Assembly (NCBI RefSeq): GCF_002257565.1
Contig: NZ_CP022736.1
Coordinates: 372,001 to 436,000, forward strand
Direction: 5' to 3'
Length of the DNA: 64,000 nucleotides
DNA from: Herbaspirillum sp. meg3
GTDB taxonomy: Bacteria > Pseudomonadota > Gammaproteobacteria > Burkholderiales > Burkholderiaceae_D
Below the pieces are notes generated by a model. It had not been told where the DNA came from and ran no database searches. It worked only from the letters and a program-made list of their open reading frames with translations. The position numbers and the translations under genes were made by a program. How positions within the stretch are numbered: position 1 is the stretch's first letter; every line of letters starts with the position of its first letter. Shown here in pieces: positions 25,692 to 34,284 of this stretch.

Positions 25692-26582
25692 ATGGTTTCA
25701 ATTCGTCTTGCAGTATTTACTTTTACCTGTACGTTGGCAGCATCGGGGGCGATGGCGCAATCCATCGGCACGCTGCAAAAGATCAAGCAGTCCGGAGAGA
25801 TCGTGTTTGGCTACCGCGAAAGTGCGATTCCGTTTTCCTACATCGACGCGAATCAGAATCCGGTCGGCTTCTCCATCGACCTCTGCAACCGGATCGCTGC
25901 CGCCGTGCGTGACAAACTTAGCCTGCCCTCCCTGAGAGTGAAATTTGAACCCGTGACTGCATCCAACCGGGTCCCCTTGCTAGTCAATGGCGCTGTCGAC
26001 GTCGAGTGCGGTTCCACCACCAACACGCTGGAACGGCAAAAATCAGTCGATTTTCTGAATACGACTTACGTCAGCGGTACGCGGATCATGGTGCAGACCA
26101 GCAGCAACATTGCCTCCATTGCCGACCTGAAAGACAAAGCCATTGCGGTCACCGCCGGTACGAACAATATCAAAGCGGTCCAGCAAGCCAATCAGGCCGG
26201 CTCCCTCAATCTGAGTCTTGTCTACGGCAAGGACCACGCGGAAAGTTTCCTGATGCTGCAAAACGGCCGGGTAAGCGCGTTCTCAACAGACGACGTTCTG
26301 CTCTACAGCATCCGCGCGATGTCGCGCAATCCTGCCGGCACCAAGGTGGTTGGCCCGTTGCTGTCGCAAGAACCCTACGGTCTCATGATCCGCCGCAACG
26401 ATGATGAATTCAAAAAATTTGCCAATGACGTGCTGGGCGGCATGTTCGGCAACGGTGAATTCAAGAAGACTTACTACAAGTGGTTCAACGCGCCGATCCC
26501 TCCCAAGAACATCAATCTCAGCATTCCCATGTCGCCCGAGCTGGAAAAGCTGATGGCTGCACCAAACAGTCACGGCGTGTAA
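25692..26582 (+). CDS. Periplasmic amino acid-binding protein of ABC transporter
   Basis: Solute-binding protein of the polar amino acid family (SBP_bac_3), 296 residues. Residues 1-22 form a signal peptide ending ASGAMAQ. The mature start TLQKIKQSGEIVFGYRESAIPFSYIDANQNPVGFSIDLC is the typical first lobe. VECGSTTNTLERQKSVDFLNTTYVSGTRIMV resembles GltI/AatJ glutamate-aspartate binders. It has a strong ribosome binding site (GGGGAG) and lies 110 bases after dgdA. Its place between dgdA and the permeases suggests it binds a dialkyl amino acid or another small zwitterion. The true ligand is unknown. Confidence 0.9.
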   Translation: MVSIRLAVFTFTCTLAASGAMAQSIGTLQKIKQSGEIVFGYRESAIPFSYIDANQNPVGFSIDLCNRIAAAVRDKLSLPSLRVKFEPVTASNRVPLLVNGAVDVECGSTTNTLERQKSVDFLNTTYVSGTRIMVQTSSNIASIADLKDKAIAVTAGTNNIKAVQQANQAGSLNLSLVYGKDHAESFLMLQNGRVSAFSTDDVLLYSIRAMSRNPAGTKVVGPLLSQEPYGLMIRRNDDEFKKFANDVLGGMFGNGEFKKTYYKWFNAPIPPKNINLSIPMSPELEKLMAAPNSHGV

Positions 26583-26584
26583 CA

Positions 26585-26649
26585 GGCCTGCTGGTTCAGG
26601 CCACCGCAGGCGGCATCAGCAACGCGATTTCATCCATGTTGCCGCCTGC
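26585..26649 (+). other. Two hairpins between binding-protein and permease genes
   Basis: Immediately after the stop codon, GGCCTG / CAGGCC (26585-26602) forms a six-pair stem. GCAGGCGGCA (26606-26615) is then the perfect reverse complement of TGCCGCCTGC (26640-26649) across a 24-base loop. No T-run follows. Such structures commonly protect the upstream binding-protein message and raise its level above the permeases. Confidence 0.55.
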
Positions 26650-26763
26650 ATCAATGCTTCCCTGATTTCTTCTGTAACTTGCAGCTCGAACCCGATATTC
26701 CGAGAGGCGATGCATGATCGCTTACGAGTACGCGTTACTTCGGATATGGCAAAGGATTAAGCG

Positions 26764-27477
26764 ATGGAATATCAATGGCACTGGAACGTTTTCTTCCAGA
26801 TATCTCCGGACGCCGGTCAAGCGTACTGGATTCTGTTTGTCAAAGGCTTCGCCGCCACGCTGACCGTATCGGCCGCGAGCTGGATCATCGCCTTTGTGCT
26901 GGGTGTGATCGTCGGCGCGGCGCGTACTTCCCTGATCTTCTGGATACGCATGCCCGCGTATCTGTATGTGCACTTGTTTCGCGGCGTTCCCTTGCTGGTC
27001 CAGCTATTCCTCTGGTATTTCGTCTTCCCCGAAATGTTCGACAGCGTGAAGGCGGTGGTAGTGAGAACCGACGCCATGTATGTGCAATTCATTGCCGTGA
27101 CAGTTTGCCTGGGCTTGTTTACCTCGGCGCGGGTGGCAGAGCAGGTGCGCTCCGGCATTGAATCGCTGTCGCGTGGCCAGCGTAGCGCCGGCATGGCGCT
27201 GGGATTGCATCCGGCACAGATCTATCGGTACGTGTTGCTGCCGCAGTCGATGCGCCTGATCGTTCCACCGTTGACCAGCGAGTTGATGAACCTGATCAAG
27301 AATTCATCTATTGCACTGACTATCGGCTTCGCAGAACTGACATTTCGTGCGCGTGAAATCGGAGAGACCACATTTTCCTATTTCGAGGCGTTCATTGTGA
27401 CCACCATCGTCTACATCGCCATCGCGCTGACTGCCTATGCTGTCATGGCGCGTTTCGAACCGAGGAAAACGGCGTAA
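26764..27477 (+). CDS. Amino acid ABC transporter permease 1 (GltJ-like)
   Basis: Inner-membrane subunit of 237 residues with five to six helices, of the His/Glu/Gln/Arg/opine permease family. The stretch HLFRGVPLLVQLFLWYFVFPEMF near residue 75 and the coupling-loop EAA motif GIESLSRGQRSAGMALGLHPAQIYRYVLLPQ near residue 138 are diagnostic. It should pair with the second permease 51 bases downstream and the ATPase to form the translocation pore. Confidence 0.92.
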   Translation: MEYQWHWNVFFQISPDAGQAYWILFVKGFAATLTVSAASWIIAFVLGVIVGAARTSLIFWIRMPAYLYVHLFRGVPLLVQLFLWYFVFPEMFDSVKAVVVRTDAMYVQFIAVTVCLGLFTSARVAEQVRSGIESLSRGQRSAGMALGLHPAQIYRYVLLPQSMRLIVPPLTSELMNLIKNSSIALTIGFAELTFRAREIGETTFSYFEAFIVTTIVYIAIALTAYAVMARFEPRKTA

Positions 27478-27528
27478 CTGCCGTATTTGCCGTAACGCAC
27501 GCTTGCGCAGGCAGAGAGGATATTCAAT

Positions 27529-28212
27529 ATGACACTGGATTTCGGGATCGTTTCCGACAATATTTCCTACATCGCCAATGGCTTCGCCTTCACGTTGCAA
27601 CTGACGGCGGTCGCGACAGTAATCGGCATGCTGCTCGGCCTCATGCTGGCACTGGCGCGAGAATCCAAGGTGCAGCTCGTTGCGCGCTGTGCCTCGACCT
27701 ACGTCATCGCCATGCGGTCGATTCCACTGATTCTGGTGCTGTTCTGGATATTCTTCCTGATGCCTTTGGCTTTGCAGTTTCTCTTGGGAGCGGGCGCGCC
27801 CGTCAAGGTCGATGGAAAACAAACGGCGATGGTCACGTTCAGCCTGTTTGAATCGGCTTACTTCTGTGAGATTGTTCGCTCGGGCATACGCTCGGTATCT
27901 GCAGGCCAGCGCTCTGCTGCATTCGCGCTCGGTCTCAATCCGGTGCAGACGATGGGCTATGTGATATTGCCGCAAGGATTGCGCAATATGTTGCCGATCT
28001 TTCTGACCCAGGTCATCGTGCTCTTTCAGGATACTTCGCTGGTTTATGTGATTTCTGTCACGGATTTCATGGGCGCTGCTGCCAAGATCGGTGAGCGCGA
28101 CGGCAGCCTGATCGAACCGTATCTGTTCGTCGCGGCGATTTATCTCGTGATCAGTGTGGCGATAGCCGAAAGCGCAGCCCGGATGTTTCGCAAAAAGACC
28201 GCACGCGTTTAA
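27529..28212 (+). CDS. Amino acid ABC transporter permease 2 (GltK-like)
   Basis: Second membrane subunit, 227 residues. It has the family's IAMRSIPLILVLFWIFFLMPL near residue 63 and the EAA loop GIRSVSAGQRSAAFALGLNPVQTMGYVILPQGLRNMLP near 122. A GAGAGGA ribosome binding site precedes the ATG. It is 15 bases ahead of the ATPase gene, so the four transporter genes most likely form one operon with dgdA. Confidence 0.92.
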   Translation: MTLDFGIVSDNISYIANGFAFTLQLTAVATVIGMLLGLMLALARESKVQLVARCASTYVIAMRSIPLILVLFWIFFLMPLALQFLLGAGAPVKVDGKQTAMVTFSLFESAYFCEIVRSGIRSVSAGQRSAAFALGLNPVQTMGYVILPQGLRNMLPIFLTQVIVLFQDTSLVYVISVTDFMGAAAKIGERDGSLIEPYLFVAAIYLVISVAIAESAARMFRKKTARV

Positions 28213-28227
28213 CTACAAGGAAAATTC

Positions 28228-28965
28228 ATGCTCGCAATAGACAATCTGTCGAAATGGTATGGCGACTTCAAGGTTCTCAGCGACTGTTCCGTTCGCATCG
28301 ACAGGTGCGACGTCGTGGTCATTTGTGGGCCGTCCGGTTCAGGAAAGTCTACGTTCATCAAGACGATCAACGGTCTGGAACCGTTCGATCAAGGGCGTAT
28401 CTCGATACAGGGAATCGCCGTCAGCTCAACTATGCTGCGCAGCGCGGCGCATCGACGACGCGTCGGGATGGTATTTCAGAACTTCGAATTGTTTGGTCAC
28501 CTTAGTGTGTTGGAAAATCTCAATCTTGCTCAACGAAAGGTACTGCGGCGTTCATATGAAGAAGCTTCGGGACGCAGTAGAGCAATGCTGGCACGTGTAG
28601 GTCTGACGGCTCACGCGGCCAAATATCCGCATCAACTATCCGGTGGACAGCAGCAGCGTGTTGCTATTGCAAGAGCGCTGACCATGGACCCCGACATCAT
28701 GTTGTTCGACGAGCCAACTTCTGCCCTTGATCCCGAGATGGTGAAGGAGGTGTTGGATGTCATGGCGGAACTGGCCGCAGCGGGCATGACGATGTTGGTC
28801 GTGACCCACGAAATGGGTTTCGCCCGGCAAGTCGCCGATCGGATTATTTTCATGGAGGAGGGGAGAATCGTCGAAGACTGCAGCAAAGAACATTTCTTCG
28901 GCGCCGCCAACGACCTCAGTGCTAGAGTGCGGCGTTTCTTATCTGTGACACAGGTCTCTCATTGA
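28228..28965 (+). CDS. Amino acid ABC transporter ATP-binding protein (GltL-like)
   Basis: ATPase subunit of 245 residues. It has Walker A GPSGSGKST (about 35-43), a Q-loop in MVFQNFELFGHLSVLEN, the signature LSGGQQQR (about 138-145), Walker B IMLFDEPTSALD (about 158-169) and the switch histidine in LVVTHEMGFARQVADRI. It closely resembles GlnQ/GltL proteins in length and motifs. It closes the dgdA-linked transport operon. Confidence 0.94.
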   Translation: MLAIDNLSKWYGDFKVLSDCSVRIDRCDVVVICGPSGSGKSTFIKTINGLEPFDQGRISIQGIAVSSTMLRSAAHRRRVGMVFQNFELFGHLSVLENLNLAQRKVLRRSYEEASGRSRAMLARVGLTAHAAKYPHQLSGGQQQRVAIARALTMDPDIMLFDEPTSALDPEMVKEVLDVMAELAAAGMTMLVVTHEMGFARQVADRIIFMEEGRIVEDCSKEHFFGAANDLSARVRRFLSVTQVSH

Positions 28966-29197
28966 GAAAATCGTCTATCGTTGAATGTAGACGTAGTGAT
29001 GTTCTCCAGGCTCACTTCTCTCGGTCATGTTCCTATGGTGTTGTTTCCTAAATGAGAGGTCTGTTTTTGACCGACTGCAGATGTCAAATAATACCAAACT
29101 GCAATCCGCGCTATTCGTGGTCAACTTGCGAAAATGCACCATTATCTATAGTCAGTATTGGCGTATTTTCCGCGAGCCTAAATTGTTCAACGACTGC

Positions 29198-29465
29198 TCC
29201 TGGGCGGTTGCGGACCTTAACGTCTATTCAACTACGTACACGCCGGTTTTATTAGCTTCTGCGTATCGAAATTTGGAGATGGTAAAAATGCTCATAGGGG
29301 AAGGGGTCTGACTGGAAAATTAGCCTGAAGCAATTTCCTGACTGGCCGATTTCAGATATTGCAAATGCGGCAGCACATAAAGATTTAGCCGCTTGGATTA
29401 TCCAACATAGTCAGGGCGGGAGCGGAGCGCAGGAAATGACCTGTGCTGACATTAAGTTTGACTAA
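29198..29465 (+). pseudogene. Ankyrin-repeat protein remnant, frameshifted
   Basis: The peptide ADLNVYSTTYTPVLLASAYR, continuing NLEMVKMLIGEGV and encoded up to about 29310, is an ankyrin repeat but ends in a stop. A shift of one base near 29300 opens a frame that continues through IANAAAHKDLAAWIIQHSQG and ends naturally (MTCADIKFD) at 29465. The first repeat copies and a start codon with ribosome binding site are not visible upstream, although the frame stays open to 29027. I read it as the decayed 3' end of a gene. No toxin or effector partner is adjacent. Confidence 0.6.
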
Positions 29466-29579
29466 TATATTCCCAAGAACAACGACTGCATAGAGAGAAG
29501 AAATGGAAGAACGGGAGGACTATTGGAATGCTAAGACTATGAATGCGGTCTCTTTGAAATCCGACAGTTAACTTCTCCT

Positions 29580-29599
29580 ATCGGCCAGGAGCAGACCTT
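29580..29599 (+). repeat. Dispersed intergenic motif, copy 3
   Basis: ATCGGCCAGGAGCAGACCTT matches the shared motif at 16 of its 20 positions. It lies in the otherwise featureless 29466-29891 interval between the ankyrin remnant and the diguanylate cyclase gene. Confidence 0.55.
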
Positions 29600-29891
29600 G
29601 GGTATTAATCGCTTTTCCAGTAATCCCCGTTGATCAAACACGTCCCATATGCTTCAACTGCCCCTTGCCAGAAGAAGTCTCAAAATTTGACGGATTGCCC
29701 AGCATTAACTAGCGGCCCTCATTTTCATCCGCATGCGTCAAATGCTTGCATAAAACACAATTAAAATGCTGAGTAGTATCGGAGATTTCCTGATTGTTAA
29801 GTCGGTACTTCGGGAGCAAAAATGAGACTCCTTCTTCAACATTAAAAAGATAAATGCCGTGTAGTAAGTGGTATTTATCCGGAGACTCACT

Positions 29892-31445
29892 ATGCCCAGA
29901 TCGAAGAATTCATCTGTTTCCTCGCTAGCTTTCGCTTTTGTCGGCATAGTGCTGCTGATAATAGTGGGCCTTGAAGTTTGGAAGGCGCTCCAAGAGCGAG
30001 ATTTACAACTGAAAGAGACCTCGGCATCGGTGAATAACGTTGCATTTGCGTTAGCGCAGCATGCGAATGAGACACTCAAGGAAGCTGACATTGTATTGGT
30101 GGGCGTCTTGGAGCGTCTGCAACATGACGGCGTTGGCCCAGCTACGATAGAACGTACGCACAAGATTCTGGCAATTAGAGCCAAAGGGCTTACGCAGCTA
30201 AATGGGATATTTGTCTACGACGAAAATGGCAACTGGATAGTGACCTCGCAAGACAAATTGGAAACCAAGTTCAACAATTCCGACCGGGAATACTTTCGCT
30301 ATCACCGTAGTCATGAGGACACGGGTCCTTACATTGGGTTGCCAATCCAAAGTCGTTCAACTGGGCGTTGGATATTGACGATCAGTCGAAGAGTGTCTAA
30401 GCCAGATGGTAGCTTCGGCGGAGTCGCACTTGCTACCTTGGATATTAGCTATTTCAAAAAATTCTATGAGAATTTTTACGTTGGCACTTCGGGGGCAATT
30501 GTACTGGGACACATGAACGGGACAATGCTATTGCGTAGGCCTTTACTTGCAGATTCAATCGGCAAAGATATGGCTAATGCATCCGTTTACCGAGACTTTG
30601 TTTCGAAGACGTTCAACGGAAATGCGTTGATTAAGTCTGCTCAAGATGGCGTGGTGCGTATAAATAGTTTTCGACGCCTCGACGACTATCCTTTATTTGT
30701 GGCTGTGGCAATGTCCCGGGCAGAGGTGTTGGCCGACTGGCGTACCGACACTCTCTTCCGCGGTGGTGTGGTATTCCTATTAATGAGTGGCCTCATATTT
30801 ATCGGACGAAAACTAGGTGCACAGATACAACGCCGTGAAAGCGCAGAGTACCAATCACGCATTGCGCGTCTTGAGATAGAAGACCTCAATAGATCGTTAG
30901 AACAGCTCGCAATGCAAGACGGTCTGACTGGTTTGGCCAATCGTCGTCACTTTGACCATATGCTTGCAATAGAGCTCGCGCGATCTGTACGCGATCAAGT
31001 GCCTATGTCTCTTTTAATGCTAGACGTCGATCACTTCAAACTTTACAACGACAACTATGGCCATCTCAGGGGCGACGAATGTTTAAAAAAGATAGCTGAA
31101 GCACTACGCGCGTCCTTACAACGGCCTTCGGATCTTGCTGCACGATACGGTGGCGAGGAATTTGCGGTTATCTTGCCTAACTGCGGTGCAGAAGGTGCAC
31201 TATCGGTCGCCGAACGCATTCGTTTTGAAGTACATCAGCTTGAACTTGAGCATCGATCCAATCCCAAAAGAGTGGTAACGGTTAGCCTTGGAGTCAGTAC
31301 ATTTGAATGTCCATCAAAAATGACGCTCCCTTCTGATCTAATTGAGGCAGCTGACGGGGCACTTTATGAGAGCAAGCACAAAGGACGTGACCAAGTAACA
31401 TCGTTCGTTTCTCTGCCTTCAAATGCCGTCAGCTGCAACGCTTGA
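29892..31445 (+). CDS. Diguanylate cyclase with periplasmic dCache-like sensor
   Basis: Membrane GGDEF protein of 517 residues. TM1 is at about 10-30 and TM2 at about 288-306. Between them lies a periplasmic domain with double-Cache features (GIFVYDENGNWIVTSQ, SDREYFRYHRSHEDTGPYIG, RWILTISRRVSKPDGSFGGVALATLDISYF). The cyclase domain follows with LMLDVDHFKLYNDNYGH, an I-site RPSD at 411-414 and the active-site GGEEF at 420-424, so it should be active and feedback-inhibited. I start at the ATG at 29892, eight bases after GGAG, rather than at the upstream frame opening. It is monocistronic; the ligand is unknown. Confidence 0.92.
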   Translation: MPRSKNSSVSSLAFAFVGIVLLIIVGLEVWKALQERDLQLKETSASVNNVAFALAQHANETLKEADIVLVGVLERLQHDGVGPATIERTHKILAIRAKGLTQLNGIFVYDENGNWIVTSQDKLETKFNNSDREYFRYHRSHEDTGPYIGLPIQSRSTGRWILTISRRVSKPDGSFGGVALATLDISYFKKFYENFYVGTSGAIVLGHMNGTMLLRRPLLADSIGKDMANASVYRDFVSKTFNGNALIKSAQDGVVRINSFRRLDDYPLFVAVAMSRAEVLADWRTDTLFRGGVVFLLMSGLIFIGRKLGAQIQRRESAEYQSRIARLEIEDLNRSLEQLAMQDGLTGLANRRHFDHMLAIELARSVRDQVPMSLLMLDVDHFKLYNDNYGHLRGDECLKKIAEALRASLQRPSDLAARYGGEEFAVILPNCGAEGALSVAERIRFEVHQLELEHRSNPKRVVTVSLGVSTFECPSKMTLPSDLIEAADGALYESKHKGRDQVTSFVSLPSNAVSCNA

Positions 31446-31610
31446 TAGCATGCAACCCAAGGGAGTTTGTTTAAATAAAGAATAGATATTCTATTGAGAA
31501 GACAATTCTGCTTATGTCCGCAATCGGTGGTAAAGCAAGGTTGGCTTGAAACAGCTTTTTTATAGCGCTACGTCATATGCGTATGATCCAAAGCGTATGC
31601 GTAGTCTGCA

Positions 31611-31632
31611 ATCGGCCAGAAGCTGCCATCCG
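31611..31632 (+). repeat. Dispersed intergenic motif, copy 4
   Basis: ATCGGCCAGAAGCTGCCATC, one mismatch from the shared motif, lies just past the end of the AraC-type gene that stops at 31645. Confidence 0.65.
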
Positions 31633-31644
31633 TAACATCGCCAG

Positions 31645-32529
31645 CTACGACCTTATTTCATTTGTGATTCTTGTGGCGTCTAGCCCAGGCGGTCGACCAA
31701 ACTCGCGCGAATACTCCCTGCTGAACTGCGTTGAACTCTGATAGCCAACCTCATATGCAGCGGCTGTGACACTGTAGCCCGCCGACACGAGCAAGGTCCG
31801 TGCTTGGAGCAAGCGTACTTTCTTTTGATATTGCAACGGACTTAACGCCGTCACAGCTTTGAAATGCCGATGGAACGCGGAGGCGCTCATGGCCGCACTG
31901 TTGGCCAGTTGTTCCACGCGCAACGGCTCCGCATACTGGCGGCGAATCTGCTGAATGCTCAGGTTGACCTTGGCCAGGGCCGTATCCGGCAACGCAATAT
32001 CGCGCAACATCCATCCCATAGGCCCCTGCAATACCCGATAAAGAATCTCACGTTCATAAACTGGCGCTAACGCAGTTATGTCGGCCGGATGGCGCATGAG
32101 ACGGAGCATCCTGGCCCAGGCATCGAGCAGCTCAGGTGTCACCGCTGCCACCGAGAATCCAGCGGCCTTATTCATACGATCGGCAGTATTGGGCAGGTTT
32201 TCGAGCAAATTCGAAATAATGTTGGCATCCAAGGTCAAACTGACCGCCAGATAAGGCTCGCCTGTCTCGGCGGGATGCACGACACCCGCCGCCGGCAAAT
32301 CCACGGACATGACGAAATAGGTTGCTGGGTCGTAGTGTAAGCTGCGTCCTCCGACAGTCAGGGTCTTGCTACCTCTGAGAATCAAGTTGACCATGGGGTC
32401 GTAGACGGCTGCCAGCTGATGCTCTGGGATGATGCCCTGAACCATGGCGACGCGCGGTATACCGGTCTCGGTGCGGTGGTTTTGGGCGAGGGCAGTAAGG
32501 GCGCGAAGCTCGTTCAACTGATTTTCCAT
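31645..32529 (-). CDS. AraC family transcriptional regulator
   Basis: Regulator of about 294 residues. The N-terminal AraC_N (PF06719-type) cupin-like domain spans about 20-175 (AVYDPMVNLILRGSKTLTVGGRSLHYDPATYFVMSVDLPA). Two helix-turn-helix modules occupy about 200-290 (VEQLANSAAMSASAFHRHFKAVTALSPLQYQK, SVTAAAYEVGYQSSTQFSREYSREFGRPP). The frame opens 30 codons earlier, but family members begin near MENQLNELRAL, so I use the ATG at 32529. It is divergent from the SDR-VOC operon 136 bases away and probably controls it; this arrangement beside an oxidoreductase is common for the subfamily. Confidence 0.88.
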   Translation of the reverse strand: MENQLNELRALTALAQNHRTETGIPRVAMVQGIIPEHQLAAVYDPMVNLILRGSKTLTVGGRSLHYDPATYFVMSVDLPAAGVVHPAETGEPYLAVSLTLDANIISNLLENLPNTADRMNKAAGFSVAAVTPELLDAWARMLRLMRHPADITALAPVYEREILYRVLQGPMGWMLRDIALPDTALAKVNLSIQQIRRQYAEPLRVEQLANSAAMSASAFHRHFKAVTALSPLQYQKKVRLLQARTLLVSAGYSVTAAAYEVGYQSSTQFSREYSREFGRPPGLDATRITNEIRS

Positions 32530-32665
32530 GTTGGGATTAAACCTCATCTTGAACTTTATTGGCAATGAAAAAGCAGGAATAGGCAGGATTGAGGCGTAAA
32601 CCGGCAGGCTGACTTCCAAGTGCTTCGCTATCGTAGAGGCTCTAATTAACTACTCGGAGCTTTTC

Positions 32666-33409
32666 ATGAACATCGTCGTTATCACTGGTGGTAGTCGCGG
32701 AATCGGTGCCAGTACCGCCCGGGAATGCGCGCGTCGCGGCCTTGGCGTTATCCTCACTTACAACAGCCAGCAAGCTAAGGCTGAGGAGGTGGTTCGACAA
32801 ATTGTTGAAGATGGTGGCGTCGCTACCGCCCTCAGACTCGATGTCGGCGATTCGCACAGCTTCGGCAGTTTTCGCAGTGCAGTCGAGCGCACTTTGTCTA
32901 ACGTCTGGGATGTTACGCAGCTTGCTGGACTGGTGAACAATGCCGGCTACGGCTTGTTCAATCCTATCGACTCCGTTACCGAAGCGCAGTTCGATGGCCT
33001 GATGAATGTTCACTTGAAGGGGCCGTTCTTTCTTACGCAGGCGTTATTGCCGCTGATGATGGAGGGGGCCAGCATCGTCAATTTGACCAGCGCGACGTCG
33101 CGTGTTGCTACTCCCGGGGTGGCACCCTACGCTGCCTTCAAGGGGGGACTTGAGGTCCTGAGCAGATACATGGCCAAGGAATTTGGTGAGCGACGTATTC
33201 GCGTCAACGCGGTCGCTCCTGGTGCTATTCGAACAGAACTCGGCGGTGGTCTAAATGAAGAATTTGAAGCTCTGCTGGCATCCCAGACCGCGTTGGGACG
33301 GGTTGGCGAGCCAGAGGACGTTGCGCGTGTAATCGCGACACTACTCACGCAGGACGGTGGCTGGATAAATGCGCAATCCATTGAAGTCGCCGGCGGTTAC
33401 ATTATCTGA
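32666..33409 (+). CDS. SDR family oxidoreductase
   Basis: Classical short-chain dehydrogenase/reductase of 247 residues. It has the coenzyme motif TGGSRGIG at 7-14, NNAG at 91-94, catalytic Ser142 and the Tyr155-x3-Lys159 pair in PYAAFKGG, and the C-terminal GG-WINAQSIEVAGGY typical of FabG-like proteins. Arg11 together with the residues after strand 2 suggests NADP preference. The substrate is unknown. It heads a compact operon with a VOC protein (19 bases later) and a small protein, opposite an AraC regulator. Confidence 0.92.
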   Translation: MNIVVITGGSRGIGASTARECARRGLGVILTYNSQQAKAEEVVRQIVEDGGVATALRLDVGDSHSFGSFRSAVERTLSNVWDVTQLAGLVNNAGYGLFNPIDSVTEAQFDGLMNVHLKGPFFLTQALLPLMMEGASIVNLTSATSRVATPGVAPYAAFKGGLEVLSRYMAKEFGERRIRVNAVAPGAIRTELGGGLNEEFEALLASQTALGRVGEPEDVARVIATLLTQDGGWINAQSIEVAGGYII

Positions 33410-33428
33410 TTCGAAACGGGAGAAAGCC

Positions 33429-33833
33429 ATGCTGGACCACGTATTTCTATCGGTAAGCGACATCGACCGCTCAATTGCCTTTTACACTGCGGTGCTGGCG
33501 CCGCTGGGCATCACCAATCGACATGACTACGACGGCAAGGATGGCCCGCCGGGACACCCGGACCTGAAAGGTTTTGGTGCCAACGGCCGCATGTTTTTCT
33601 GGTTGCGCGAAGGCTTAGTTGCGGGCGGTGCAGCGCATATTGGCTTCGTGGCACGTAGCCAGGAAGCAGTGAACGCCGCGTACTCAGCCGCCATAGCAGC
33701 AGGGGCCATCGACAAGGGCGCACCTTCGGCACGCGCATACTACGACCCTCGCTACTATGCCGCCAACGTGCTGGACCCGGATGGATATAGCCTGGAGTTC
33801 GTTTATAAGAGCTGGCAGCACGGAGACCAATAA
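33429..33833 (+). CDS. VOC family protein
   Basis: Single-domain glyoxalase-fold protein of 134 residues, beginning MLDHVFLSVSDIDRSIAFYTAVLAPLG and ending YYAANVLDPDGYSLEFVYK. Candidate metal ligands are His4, Glu in LEFVYK and His in AAHIGFVA. It differs from the VOC protein at 3373 but has a similar fold and length. GGGAG lies nine bases before the ATG. Its stop overlaps the next start (TAATG), so the two are translationally coupled. Confidence 0.88.
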   Translation: MLDHVFLSVSDIDRSIAFYTAVLAPLGITNRHDYDGKDGPPGHPDLKGFGANGRMFFWLREGLVAGGAAHIGFVARSQEAVNAAYSAAIAAGAIDKGAPSARAYYDPRYYAANVLDPDGYSLEFVYKSWQHGDQ

Positions 33834-34135
33834 TGGCCGAGGCGATGGAAATTACGACCTTCTTCCTGGCCAAGAACGTGACGATGAAGGGCTTCATTGC
33901 TGCTAATGCCGACGTGGATGCATGGCTCAAGCTGCAACCCGGATTCATCCTGCGCCGCATCACCCAACGGGCGGACGGCTTGGTCACCGACATGCTGCTG
34001 TGGACATCCGCGAAGAACGGCGAGCGTGCCGCTCACGGTATCGTTACTGAACTAGCCGGCTCGCCAGTACATGCGGCCGTCGACCATTCCACGGTCGATT
34101 GGTCGGTGAACGTGTGTCGGCACTGGGTGGATTGA
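33833..34135 (+). CDS. Small protein, possible dimeric alpha/beta barrel (ABM-like)
   Basis: A 100-residue protein with no recognised signature. The pattern MEITTFFLAKNVTMKGFIAANADVDAWLKLQPGFILRRI followed by TDMLLWTSAKNGERAAHGI is what one expects of a ferredoxin-like monooxygenase (ABM/NIPSNAP-type) fold: a beta strand, a helix, then GF-x-R on the second strand. Its start overlaps the VOC stop by one base, so it is made with the VOC protein. The three-gene operon may act on one substrate; this is inferred from context only. Confidence 0.55.
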   Translation: MAEAMEITTFFLAKNVTMKGFIAANADVDAWLKLQPGFILRRITQRADGLVTDMLLWTSAKNGERAAHGIVTELAGSPVHAAVDHSTVDWSVNVCRHWVD

Positions 34136-34182
34136 GATGTCCTCAATCGGTCAGAAATCGACAGCGATATCGGATATGAACA

Positions 34183-34214
34183 ATAAAAAAGGCGGATTTC
34201 ACGAGAAATCCGCC
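34183..34214 (-). terminator. Rho-independent terminator for the MHS-ArgE operon
   Basis: On the minus strand GGCGGATTTC and GAAATCCGCC form a perfect ten-pair stem with a four-base loop, followed by TTTTTT. It lies 70 bases past the ArgE-like stop. On the plus strand the stem is followed by AACAGC, so it would not terminate the convergent SDR operon efficiently. Confidence 0.85.
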
Positions 34215-34284
34215 AACAGCACCAGGGGGCCACAAAAGAGTATCGACAACTTGGGTAAGAGAGATACCGATGCCGGGATAATTG

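Noticed and set aside
34183..34214. The hairpin as terminator of the plus-strand SDR operon
   Set aside because: The T-run follows the stem only on the minus strand; on the plus strand AACAGC follows, so it is assigned to the ArgE-like operon.
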